From Gordonia neofelifaecis NRRL B-59395 (GTDB lineage: Bacteria > Actinomycetota > Actinomycetes > Mycobacteriales > Mycobacteriaceae), in contig NZ_AEUD01000011.1 in assembly GCF_000192435.1 (NCBI RefSeq), forward strand, positions 62,001 to 126,000: a stretch of DNA of 64,000 bases, read 5' to 3'. Shown here piece after piece: positions 1-7,887 of this stretch. The notes under the pieces were generated by a model, which did not search any database, was not told where the DNA came from, and worked only from the letters and a program-made list of their open reading frames with translations. The translations under genes and the position numbers were made by a program. Each line of letters opens with the position of its first letter. Positions within the stretch are counted from its first letter, which is position 1.

Positions 1-3000
1 GCGTACCTGCTGCTGCCGGAGATCCTGTTCTACGGCCTGTCCGCGCTCTTCATCGCCATCCTTAACATGAAAGGCCTGTTCAAACCCGGTGCGTGGGCGC
101 CGGTCCTGAACAACGTCGTCCAGATCACCACCCTGGTCCTCTATTGGGCCATGCCCGGCGAGATGACGCTGAACCCGGTGCGGATGTCGGAGCCGAAGCT
201 GCTGGTCCTGGGTGTCGGCACCACGCTCGGCGTGGTGATGCAGGCGGCGATCCTGCTGCCGTTCCTGCGCAAGGTCGGCGTCCACCTCAAGCTCGAGTGG
301 GGGATCGACGCACGACTGCGGCAGTTCGGCGGCATGGCCGTCGCGATCGTCGCCTACGTGCTGGTGCTCCAGGTGGGCCTCGTCATCACCTATCGCATCG
401 CGGCGCACGCGACGGCGTCGGGCATCTCCGTGTACGCCACCCACTGGCAGCTGCTCCAGCTGCCGTACGGCGTCCTGGGCGTCACGATCCTCACCGCGAT
501 CATGCCCCGGCTCTCGCGGAACGCGGCGGCCGACGACACCGACGCCGTCGTCGACGACATGTCGCTCGCCACCCGGCTCACCATGATCGCCCTGGTGCCG
601 ACCGTCGCCTTCATGACCTTCTTCGGTCCCGCGATCGGCGTCGCGATCTTCAACTTCGGCAAGTTCGACGCCGACACCGCCTCCCAGCTGGGTTCGGTGC
701 TGTCGTGGGGCGCCTTCACCCTCATCCCGTATGCGATGACGCTGGTCCAGTTGCGCGTCTTCTACGCGCGCGAGGACGCCTGGACTCCGACGCTGATGGT
801 CGTGGGGATAACCGCGGTCAAGGTCGCGTCGTCGTACCTCGGACCGGTCATCTTCGACGATCCCGAGTTGGTGATCCGGTGGCTGTCGCTCTCGAACGGC
901 CTCGGCTACCTGGTCGGCGCGATCGTCGGTCAGATGCTCCTGCACAAGCGGCTCGGGATCACCCGCCTGTCCGACGTCACCCGCACCACGTACCAGGCGA
1001 TCGGCGTCTCGGTCGCCGTCGCGCTGGCCGTCTGGTTCGTCGCCGATGTCACCGGCCTCTCCGACATGTCCACCCAGGCGGGCAAGATCGGCTCGGTCGT
1101 CTACCTCGGCTTCACCGCGATCATCGTCCTCGGCGTCACCTACCTGCTGCTCACCGCTCTCAAGATCCCCGAGATGGTGACCATCAGCAATACCGTCCTG
1201 CGGTTGGTCGGACGCTTCATTCCGGCGCTCGCACCGGCACCGGCATCGCCTGCGGCCGACAATGATTCGCGGACGATGACCATCCAGATCCCGCGGATCA
1301 CATCGGACGATTCAGTCCCGTACGCTGGTCAGGTAGATGTCCGTCGCCGGTTCGACCGAGGAACCGCGACGTGGCAGGAGTACTCGGTGCTGTCGGGTGG
1401 GGCAGTCGGCGAGACCATGGTGATCCCGGTCGTGGGAGCACCCGGTCCACGGCCCCGGCCCTACGGTCCGCCACGACAGCGAGGAGTTCCGCCGATGGAT
1501 CAGAAGGGCAACGACGGCAGCCGCCCGAACGGCCCGGCCGACGGTCCGTCCAGCGAGGCGACTCGCATCATGGGTCCGCCGCGCGGACCACGTCTCGTCC
1601 CCGGCGCCGCCATCGCGGGCGGTCGTTACCGACTTCTGGAGAAGGAGGGCGGCACCCGCGGCCTCGAGTTCTGGCGAGCCAAGGACACCGGTCTGGATCG
1701 CGAGGTCGGACTGACCTTCGTCGACCCCGAGCAGAAGGCTCCGCCGGTCCGGCCCGGCGACCACGACGACGACGGCCCCCGAGCGGTCCTGAACCACACC
1801 CGGCGGCTCGGTCAACTGCATTCGGCCGGTGTCGCACGAGTTCTCGACGTCGTCCGCAATGCATCCGGGGGCGTGATCGTCACGGAGTGGATCCACGGAT
1901 CGTCGCTCAAGGAGGTCGCCGCCACCGCACCGTCGGCGATGGGCGCGGCCCGCGCCGTCCGTGCGCTCGCCGCCGGGGCCGAAGCCGCCCACCGCACCGG
2001 CGCCACTCTGTCGATCGACCACCCCGATCGGATTCGAGTGAGCGCGAACGGCGACGCCGTCCTGGCCTTCCCGGCTGTGCTGCCCGGGGACGACCGCGCG
2101 GGCGACGTCCGCGGACTCGGCGCGGTCCTGTACGCGCTGCTGCTGAACCGATGGCCGCTCGACGGCGCCACCGGTGCCGTCACCGCCACGGGCGCAGGCG
2201 GCGAACCGCTCGGTGGCATCGCACCGGCCGACCCCGATCCGGAGAACCCCTCGAGGCCGATCGCACCGCGACTCGTCAAACCGGAGATTCCGTTCGAGAT
2301 CTCCGCGGTCGCGTCCCGGGCGCTGGAGGGCGACCGCGGTATCCGCACCGCGGCGACCGTGCAGCACGTCCTGGATCAGGCCACGGTCGTCGACTTGAAG
2401 ACGGACATGATCCCGCGCGTCGAGTCCCGCGAGGCGCCGGTCTCGGTGGCGCCGTTGTCGCGTACGCGCAAGGAACGGCTGATGGGTGAGGGCGAGGCGG
2501 GCAAGCGCAACACCGCGCTTCTCGCGGGCGCCGGACTGTTCATCCTGTTCCTGATCGTCGCGGTGGTCGTCGCCGCGACCAACGTCTTCGGCGGCTCGGG
2601 CAGCAAGGACACCGACATCAACTCGATCCTGCCGAGTGAGACGACGTCGCCGGCGTCTGCGCCGCCGCCCAGTCCCTCGCCCTCACAGCCGTCGGTGAGC
2701 CTCACATCGGTGGACGTCCTGGACGTGTCGGGGCAGCCTGCCGAGTCCTCACCGAATCTGGAGAACGTGCTGACCGGCACCCCGCCGCCGTGGCGTACCG
2801 ACGCCTACCGCGGCAGTGCGCGGTTCGGCGGCCTCAAGACGGGGATGGGACTGCTCTTCGCGACCGGCGGCGACCACACCGTGCGTTCGGTGACGATCAC
2901 CACGTCGACCCCCGGATTCCCGGTCGAACTGCGCACCAGCGAGCAGAAGAACCCGGCGACACTCACTCAGACCACGCAGGTCGGTGGGGGCACCGTCGAC

Positions 3001-3129
3001 TCGCGGACGACCACCCTGAAGGTTCAGAATCCTTCCGCGGCACCGTATTTCATCGTCTGGCTGACGTCGTTGCCGGTCGGCCCGAATGGCGACTACCAGG
3101 CCGTGATCTCGAAGATCAGCGTCTCCTGA
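1..3129 (+). CDS. murJ: MurJ/MviN lipid II flippase fused to a pseudokinase and an extracytoplasmic C-terminal domain (5' partial)
   Basis: The reading frame is open from base 1, so the true start lies left of the window; 1042 residues are visible. Residues to about 430 form hydrophobic membrane segments typical of MurJ, which moves lipid II across the membrane. A Pro-rich linker leads to a protein-kinase-like domain (about 540-797) opening with GGRYRLLEKEGG. It lacks a VAIK lysine and recognisable HRD and DFG motifs, so it is a pseudokinase. One membrane segment (about 837-863, LFILFLIVAVVVAATNVF) precedes a Ser/Pro-rich spacer and an external beta-rich domain. This is the architecture of mycobacterial Rv3910, whose pseudokinase is phosphorylated by PknB and bound by FhaA; both partners are encoded in this window. 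An internal ATG at 1495 has a GAGGAG sequence eight bases upstream and might give a separate pseudokinase product. Confidence 0.95.
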   Translation, partial: AYLLLPEILFYGLSALFIAILNMKGLFKPGAWAPVLNNVVQITTLVLYWAMPGEMTLNPVRMSEPKLLVLGVGTTLGVVMQAAILLPFLRKVGVHLKLEWGIDARLRQFGGMAVAIVAYVLVLQVGLVITYRIAAHATASGISVYATHWQLLQLPYGVLGVTILTAIMPRLSRNAAADDTDAVVDDMSLATRLTMIALVPTVAFMTFFGPAIGVAIFNFGKFDADTASQLGSVLSWGAFTLIPYAMTLVQLRVFYAREDAWTPTLMVVGITAVKVASSYLGPVIFDDPELVIRWLSLSNGLGYLVGAIVGQMLLHKRLGITRLSDVTRTTYQAIGVSVAVALAVWFVADVTGLSDMSTQAGKIGSVVYLGFTAIIVLGVTYLLLTALKIPEMVTISNTVLRLVGRFIPALAPAPASPAADNDSRTMTIQIPRITSDDSVPYAGQVDVRRRFDRGTATWQEYSVLSGGAVGETMVIPVVGAPGPRPRPYGPPRQRGVPPMDQKGNDGSRPNGPADGPSSEATRIMGPPRGPRLVPGAAIAGGRYRLLEKEGGTRGLEFWRAKDTGLDREVGLTFVDPEQKAPPVRPGDHDDDGPRAVLNHTRRLGQLHSAGVARVLDVVRNASGGVIVTEWIHGSSLKEVAATAPSAMGAARAVRALAAGAEAAHRTGATLSIDHPDRIRVSANGDAVLAFPAVLPGDDRAGDVRGLGAVLYALLLNRWPLDGATGAVTATGAGGEPLGGIAPADPDPENPSRPIAPRLVKPEIPFEISAVASRALEGDRGIRTAATVQHVLDQATVVDLKTDMIPRVESREAPVSVAPLSRTRKERLMGEGEAGKRNTALLAGAGLFILFLIVAVVVAATNVFGGSGSKDTDINSILPSETTSPASAPPPSPSPSQPSVSLTSVDVLDVSGQPAESSPNLENVLTGTPPPWRTDAYRGSARFGGLKTGMGLLFATGGDHTVRSVTITTSTPGFPVELRTSEQKNPATLTQTTQVGGGTVDSRTTTLKVQNPSAAPYFIVWLTSLPVGPNGDYQAVISKISVS

Positions 3130-3133
3130 CGTC

Positions 3134-4024
3134 TCAGACCGAGACCTTCTCCTCCGCCGGCGCCCACCCGGGTGGCCCGAAAATGTAACCGAGCTTGGCG
3201 CGGATCGACGACGCGGACCGCACGTCGCGTCCGATGCTCACGTATTCGTGCGTCTGCAGCTTCCAGATGTTGTACGTCCCGACCGGCTTGGTGAGCCCGT
3301 AGTTCGGACGGGCCAGCTCCGGCTGGAAGGAGCCGAACAGCCGATCCCACACGATGAACGTTCCACCGTAGTTGCGGTCGAGGTACTCCGGATCGCTGCC
3401 GTGATGGACGCGATGATGGGACGGAGTGTTCATCACGAACTCGAACGGCCGCCACATCTTGTCGATCCGCTCCGTGTGGATCCAGAACTGATAGATCAGA
3501 TTCAGCGAGTAGACCGCGAACACGACGGCGGGCGGAAAGCCGAGCAGGGGGAGCGGCGCCCACATGATGATGCCCATGCTGTTGTTCCACTTCTGCCGGA
3601 GCGCCGTGGCGAAGTTGAAGTACTCACTCGAATGATGGGCCTGGTGAGTGGCCCACACCAGGCGGACGCGGTGAGCGATCCGATGCTCCCAGTAGAAGAG
3701 GAAGTCGAGGGCGACGAACCCGATCACCCAGGTGTACCAGGCGTCGACCGGCATCTGCCACGGTGCGACGTACGCGAACAGGGCGGTGTAGCCGAAGAGC
3801 GCGGCGAACTTCCATGCAGCAGAGGTCCCGATCGAGACGACGCCCATCCAGATCGACGCTCGAGCGTCTCGGCCGTCGTAGGCACCCTTCGCCGGTCGGC
3901 CCGATCCGTTCTCATCGTGCTCCAGCTTGGACGCGGCATACGTCTCCAATGCGAGCAACAGGACGAAGAACGGGATCGCCAACACGGTCGGTTCCCGCAT
4001 CGGTTCGGGAAGAAAGTCCAGCAT
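3134..4024 (-). CDS. Fatty acid hydroxylase / sterol desaturase family membrane protein
   Basis: This 296-residue protein has several hydrophobic segments and the histidine clusters of the di-iron fatty acid hydroxylase superfamily: HRIAH, HQAHHSS and HRVHH. Such enzymes hydroxylate or desaturate membrane lipids or sterol-like substrates; the substrate here is unknown. The start was set at 4024 (MLDFLPEP) because GAAGGG lies six bases upstream; a longer frame to 4171 would run through the intergenic operator. The gene is divergent from a TetR regulator that probably controls it, and its stop lies four bases from the convergent murJ stop. The pair is absent from the equivalent murJ-sigM junction of M. 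tuberculosis, so it looks like an accessory insertion. Confidence 0.85.
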   Translation of the reverse strand: MLDFLPEPMREPTVLAIPFFVLLLALETYAASKLEHDENGSGRPAKGAYDGRDARASIWMGVVSIGTSAAWKFAALFGYTALFAYVAPWQMPVDAWYTWVIGFVALDFLFYWEHRIAHRVRLVWATHQAHHSSEYFNFATALRQKWNNSMGIIMWAPLPLLGFPPAVVFAVYSLNLIYQFWIHTERIDKMWRPFEFVMNTPSHHRVHHGSDPEYLDRNYGGTFIVWDRLFGSFQPELARPNYGLTKPVGTYNIWKLQTHEYVSIGRDVRSASSIRAKLGYIFGPPGWAPAEEKVSV

Positions 4025-4071
4025 GTCCATCCCTTCGGGCTCACGGACGAACCGTCGATGTCCGATACATT

Positions 4072-4089
4072 TGACATGATACTGTGTCA
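4072..4089. promoter_or_regulatory. Inverted-repeat operator between hydroxylase and TetR genes
   Basis: TGACAT-N6-GTGTCA is an inverted repeat (five of six arm positions symmetric) in the divergent intergenic region. Its position upstream of both genes suggests an operator for the adjacent TetR protein. It also argues against the GTG at 4084 as the regulator start, because that codon lies inside the repeat. Confidence 0.5.
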
Positions 4090-4143
4090 GATAGCGGAAG
4101 CCAAGACGACCCGGATAGACGGCACAACGTAATATCTCCGTTG

Positions 4144-4833
4144 ATGAACAAGAACAGTGGTGGGCGTACATACGGGGGTGTCTCCGCCGCGGAGCGACAG
4201 AAGCAGCGACGATCCGCGCTGGTAGAAGCCGGTCTGGAGCTGTTCGGCACCGAGGGCTACCTCAACGTGTCGGTCAAGAAGATCTGTGACGCAGCGGGTC
4301 TGACTCAGCGGTACTTCTACGAGTCCTTCCCGGATCGGGTGAATCTCCTCGCGGCCGTCTATGAGCATTGTGTCGATATCGCCCGAAATGCATCGATCGT
4401 CGCTGCCGCAGAGGTTCTGGACCGGACCGGCGTCGGCGATTCTCCGGTTCCCGCCGAAGTCATGCCGACGCTGGCCGAGGAGGCCCTGGGCGGTTTCATC
4501 CAGTCGCTCGTCGACGATCCGCGACGAGCGCGCGTCATTCTCATCGAGGTGGTCGGCGTCGCACCCGAGATCGAGAAACTGCGACTCGGGGCCATTCACG
4601 ACTGGGCGGATCTGATCGCCGGCTTCGCCAGCAGCGGGCAGCCGACGACGCCGAAGCAGAAACTGGCCGCGATCGGTCTGGTCGGCGCCATCACCCAACT
4701 ACTGGTGGACTGGCAGACTGCGCTCACCGATCCGATCAGCGAGCAGGCCGGACCCGAGATGTTCGAGGTCGGCGCCGTTCACGAGGTCGTGACCGCGATG
4801 TTCGTCGCGACCTACGAGTCGCTCTACCGCTGA
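4144..4833 (+). CDS. TetR/AcrR family transcriptional regulator
   Basis: This 229-residue protein has an N-terminal helix-turn-helix typical of TetR (ALVEAGLELFGTEGY, then KKICDAAGLTQRYFYESFPD) and a variable helical ligand-binding C-terminus. It is divergent from the fatty-acid-hydroxylase-like gene, so it probably represses that gene and itself through the inverted repeat at 4072-4089. The ATG at 4144 was preferred over GTG 4084, which falls in that repeat; neither has a strong ribosome-binding site. The last ten bases overlap the convergent gene at 4824-5144. The ligand is unknown; a lipid or acyl compound would fit the neighbour but is inference. Confidence 0.88.
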   Translation: MNKNSGGRTYGGVSAAERQKQRRSALVEAGLELFGTEGYLNVSVKKICDAAGLTQRYFYESFPDRVNLLAAVYEHCVDIARNASIVAAAEVLDRTGVGDSPVPAEVMPTLAEEALGGFIQSLVDDPRRARVILIEVVGVAPEIEKLRLGAIHDWADLIAGFASSGQPTTPKQKLAAIGLVGAITQLLVDWQTALTDPISEQAGPEMFEVGAVHEVVTAMFVATYESLYR

Positions 4834-5144
4834 CCGCCCAGGCGCTCGCGGATTCGCTGCGTCACATCGTCCAGGCCGCCCATCACGAACAGCCACTCCG
4901 AGCCGTCGCCCAGGGTGACGCACAGCCGTTCGCGCTTGCCGCCGGAGAAGAACTTTCCGGTGCCCGGGGCGGTGCCGACCGCTGCGACGAACGACAGCCG
5001 CACCGAGAACCGCGCTCCGGCAGCCCGTTTCGATTTCGGCTCGAAGATCACATGCGTCCTCGTCAGCTGGAGTTCACCGGGGACCGCCATCTTGCCCATC
5101 GATCGGGCGGCCTGCCATGTCGCCAGCGGGCTGTCGTCGCTCAT
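4824..5144 (-). CDS. Small conserved protein with a possible PH/GRAM-like fold
   Basis: This 106-residue protein has no signal peptide or membrane segment. The pattern around residues 20-35 (PGELQLTRTHVIFEP) and the following short alternating hydrophobic stretches resemble GRAM/PH-like beta folds. It ends TQRIRERLGGQR. No catalytic residues can be pointed to and the function is unknown. It overlaps the end of the convergent TetR gene by ten bases and is divergent from sigM, with about 167 bases between. The reading frame has normal high-GC codon use and looks like a real gene. Confidence 0.7.
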   Translation of the reverse strand: MSDDSPLATWQAARSMGKMAVPGELQLTRTHVIFEPKSKRAAGARFSVRLSFVAAVGTAPGTGKFFSGGKRERLCVTLGDGSEWLFVMGGLDDVTQRIRERLGGQR

Positions 5145-5203
5145 GCGAACAGCCTAGTGTGGCGGCCTCGCATACCCGCGAGGGACCGAAAACCACACGT
5201 CAG

Positions 5204-5261
5204 TGTGCATAAGAAGACTTCCTCGAGTGATTCATCCACAGGCGCACCGCAACCATCCACA
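5204..5261. promoter_or_regulatory. Cluster of near-consensus DnaA boxes upstream of sigM
   Basis: Three 9-mers differ by a single base from the DnaA box TTATCCACA or its complement: TGTGCATAA (5204-5212), TCATCCACA (5232-5240) and CCATCCACA (5253-5261). They lie 50-108 bases upstream of the sigM start. Binding is not shown; single mismatches at this density could also arise by chance. Confidence 0.35.
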
Positions 5262-5311
5262 AAGTTAAGAAAACCCCTAAACCGACAGGGGCCGCCGCTT
5301 AGTCTCGTCGC

Positions 5312-5875
5312 ATGACTCGGGGGATCATCGATCAGAGAACTGATGCGGAGCTGATTCGCGCGCACGTCGGGGGCGACGCCGCAGCGTTTCGTGAGCTGTA
5401 CGAACGACACCGGAACCGCCTGTGGGCGATCGCGGTGCGGACCACCGGCAATCACGACGACGCCGCCGACGCCCTGCAGGATGCCTGGATCTCGATCCAT
5501 CGCACGGCGCAGTCGTACCGAGCCGACGCCTCCGTCGCCAGCTGGCTCCACAAGATCGTTCTGAACTCATGCCTCGACCGACTTCGACGGGTCCGATATC
5601 ACGAGACCCTGCCGCTGATCGAGTTCGAGTCGGCGCATCTCGCCGACGAGACCGATCACACCGCAGACGTCGACGTCTCGCTCTCGATCGGACGCGCGCT
5701 CGACGTCCTGCCGATCGATCAGCGAGAAGCCGTGATCCTGGTCGATCTCCACGACTACTCGGTCAAGGACGCCGCTGCGATCCTCGGGGTCGCATGCGGG
5801 ACGGTGAAGAGCCGCTGTTCTCGCGGCCGCCGGAAGCTGGCGATGGTCTTGGAGTACCTCCGAGACGAGTGCTGA
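5312..5875 (+). CDS. sigM: ECF RNA polymerase sigma factor SigM
   Basis: This 187-residue protein has sigma-70 region 2 (AFRELYERHRNRLWAIAVRT, then DAADALQDAW and VASWLHKIVLN) and region 4 (LPIDQREAVILVDLHDYSVKDAAAILGV and CGTVKSRCSRGRRKLA), the size and layout of ECF factors. Synteny (murJ upstream, rsmA-like and trxB-trxA downstream) matches mycobacterial SigM, which directs secretion and surface functions and is held by the anti-sigma RsmA. The ATG at 5312 has no obvious Shine-Dalgarno sequence, so translation may be leaderless or weak. A short CCCCT/AGGGG stem lies just upstream (5274-5290). The adjacent anti-sigma candidate is unusually short. Confidence 0.93.
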   Translation: MTRGIIDQRTDAELIRAHVGGDAAAFRELYERHRNRLWAIAVRTTGNHDDAADALQDAWISIHRTAQSYRADASVASWLHKIVLNSCLDRLRRVRYHETLPLIEFESAHLADETDHTADVDVSLSIGRALDVLPIDQREAVILVDLHDYSVKDAAAILGVACGTVKSRCSRGRRKLAMVLEYLRDEC

Positions 5876-5983
5876 TCGACGCGCCTCGACTCACCCGAGT
5901 TTCGTCTGCGGAACCGATTCGCCGTCGCGCGCGTCTAAGTAGTGTGGAACGCGACGACAGACGATAGGCGGCGACCTCAGATC

Positions 5984-6277
5984 ATGGTTCCTTCAGCGAA
6001 GCACCCGACTGACTTCACTCCGCCCGAACCGCCGTTCTCGACGGAGTTGCTCGCCGACCTCCATGCCGACGCCCTCGATCCCGAGCTCGCGTCGCACGTC
6101 CGCAGTCGACTGCCCGCAGATCCCCGTGCCGAGGAGGTCCTCGACGCACTCGATCGGGTCCAGCAGGATCTGCGGGGGTTGCGGACCCCGGCCCCGCCGA
6201 TGCCGGAGGCGGTGGCCGCACGATTGGACTCCGTGATCGACGGCCTGACCCGCGGCGAGGACCGTCGTCCGGAGTGA
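5984..6277 (+). CDS. rsmA: Short RsmA-like anti-sigma-M factor, cytoplasmic domain only
   Basis: The 97-residue product lies between sigM and trxB, where M. tuberculosis has the anti-sigma factor RsmA (Rv3912). Its N-terminal half (PPFSTELLADLHADALDPEL, then SHVRSRLPADPRAEEVLDAL) resembles the RsmA N-terminal region that binds SigM. The mycobacterial protein is about 250 residues, with a membrane span and an external domain; here the frame stops at 6277 and no hydrophobic segment follows. The protein is therefore predicted to be soluble. The start was set at ATG 5984; a GTG at 5942 is possible. Function as an anti-sigma factor is inferred from position and weak similarity. Confidence 0.7.
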   Translation: MVPSAKHPTDFTPPEPPFSTELLADLHADALDPELASHVRSRLPADPRAEEVLDALDRVQQDLRGLRTPAPPMPEAVAARLDSVIDGLTRGEDRRPE

Positions 6278-6402
6278 GCTGAGCCTCACCGGGTCGTGCC
6301 ATCGGGAACATCGGGCCATAGGCTGTTGTTGACTGATGCGTCCGCGCGACGCCATCGAACAATGCGCCCGCGCCGTGCGGAGCCCGCGACAACGGAGGAT
6401 TG

Positions 6403-7347
6403 ATGAGCGACACCCAGAACCAGATCCACGACGTGATCATCGTCGGATCGGGACCGGCCGGCTACACGGCGGCGATCTACGCCGCCCGCGCGGAACTGTC
6501 GCCCCTCGTGTTCGAGGGCATCTCCTTCGGCGGTGCGCTGATGACGACCACCGAGGTGGAGAACTTCCCGGGGTTCCAGAAGGGCATCCAGGGTCCCGAG
6601 TTGATGGACGAGATGCGTGAACAGGCGATTCGCTTCGGCGCGGATCTCCGCATGGAAGAGGTCGATGCCCTGCGCCTCGAGGGCGAGATCAAAGAGGTGG
6701 AGGTCGGGGGAGAGATCCACCGCGCCCGCAGCGTGATCCTCGCGATGGGCGCGGCCGCCCGCTACTTGAACGTGCCCGGCGAGCAGGAACTGCTCGGGCG
6801 CGGTGTCTCCGCATGCGCGACGTGTGACGGCTTCTTCTTCCGCGACCAGAACATCGTGGTCATCGGCGGCGGCGACTCCGCGATGGAGGAGGCGACGTTC
6901 CTGACCAAGTTCGCCAAGAAGGTCACCCTGATCCACCGTCGCGAGGAGTTCCGCGCGTCGAAGATCATGCTCGAGCGTGCTCGGGACAACGACAAGATCG
7001 AGTTCATCACCAACGCGACCGTGTCCGCAGTCAAGGGCGAGAGCACCGTCACCGAGCTCGAACTCACCGACACCGTCACCGGCGAGGTCCGCACCCTCGA
7101 CGCGACCGGCATGTTCGTCGCGATCGGCCACGACCCGCGCAGCGACCTCGTCAAAGGACAGGTGCAGCTCGATACCGACGGCTACGTCCAGGTCGTCGGC
7201 CGTACCACCTACACCAACATCCCCGGCGTCTTCGCCTGCGGTGATCTCGTCGACCACACCTACCGCCAGGCCATCACGGCCGCGGGCAGTGGTTGCTCGG
7301 CGGCGATCGACGCCGAGCGCTGGCTCGCCGATCAAGCCCACGCCTGA
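6403..7347 (+). CDS. trxB: Thioredoxin-disulfide reductase
   Basis: This 314-residue flavoprotein transfers electrons from NADPH through FAD to thioredoxin. It has the FAD-binding [16 protein letters not shown] near the N-terminus, the redox-active CATC in [11 protein letters not shown], the NADPH-binding [13 protein letters not shown], and the C-terminal FAD motif [10 protein letters not shown]. Length and motifs match the low-molecular-weight bacterial TrxB. GGAGG lies four bases before ATG 6403, which was chosen over an upstream TTG. trxA follows after 48 bases, so the two form a thioredoxin operon next to sigM, as in mycobacteria. Confidence 0.97.
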   Translation: MSDTQNQIHDVIIVGSGPAGYTAAIYAARAELSPLVFEGISFGGALMTTTEVENFPGFQKGIQGPELMDEMREQAIRFGADLRMEEVDALRLEGEIKEVEVGGEIHRARSVILAMGAAARYLNVPGEQELLGRGVSACATCDGFFFRDQNIVVIGGGDSAMEEATFLTKFAKKVTLIHRREEFRASKIMLERARDNDKIEFITNATVSAVKGESTVTELELTDTVTGEVRTLDATGMFVAIGHDPRSDLVKGQVQLDTDGYVQVVGRTTYTNIPGVFACGDLVDHTYRQAITAAGSGCSAAIDAERWLADQAHA

Positions 7348-7395
7348 CCCGACCTCACGCTGACCATCCGAGTCCGCTGACATCCAGGAGGAATC

Positions 7396-7731
7396 ATGTC
7401 TGAGAACACCGTCGCCGTCACCGACGCCAGCTTCACCAGCGACGTCATCGAGTCGTCCGCGTCCAAGCCCGTCCTCGTCGACTTCTGGGCCACCTGGTGC
7501 GGCCCGTGCAAGATGGTCGCTCCGGTGCTCGAGGAACTCGCTCGCGACAACGGCGACAAGCTGACCGTCGCGAAGGTCGACGTCGACCAGAACCCCAACG
7601 TCGCACGCGAGTACCAGATCATGAGCATCCCGACGATGATGCTGTTCCAGGACGGCAAGCCGGTGAAGACGATCATGGGCGCCAAGCCCAAGGCCGCGCT
7701 GCTGCGCGAACTGTCCGACGTCCTCGCCTGA
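7396..7731 (+). CDS. trxA: Thioredoxin
   Basis: The 111-residue protein has the thioredoxin active site WCGPCK in DFWATWCGPCKMVAP, a cis-proline segment MSIPTMMLF and normal thioredoxin length. It reduces protein disulfides in the cytoplasm and is recycled by the TrxB encoded upstream. An AGGAGG-type ribosome-binding site precedes ATG 7396. A strong hairpin follows the stop, so the sigM-side cluster probably ends here. Confidence 0.97.
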   Translation: MSENTVAVTDASFTSDVIESSASKPVLVDFWATWCGPCKMVAPVLEELARDNGDKLTVAKVDVDQNPNVAREYQIMSIPTMMLFQDGKPVKTIMGAKPKAALLRELSDVLA

Positions 7732-7741
7732 CACATCGATG

Positions 7742-7776
7742 ATCGGCCCACGCCCGGTTTCCCGGGGTGGGCCGAT
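7742..7776 (+). terminator. Hairpin terminator after trxA
   Basis: An inverted repeat with arms ATCGGCCCAC and GTGGGCCGAT, extended inward by CCCGG/CCGGG around a TTT loop, starts ten bases after the trxA stop. The T-tract is weak, which is common for terminators in this group. Confidence 0.7.
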
Positions 7777-7887
7777 TGTCACAGAACGATCTGATCATTT
7801 GTCGCTGTCGACGCTGCCTGAGAGAATGGTGCGAGCCTCGGATCAGCTTCGCGCCGATTCGGGTGGCGGTATCACAGAGAGTGGGAA

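Noticed and set aside
5942-6277. Longer GTG start for the rsmA-like gene
   Set aside because: The added 14 residues are Arg/Asp-rich and do not resemble the family. ATG 5984 was preferred.
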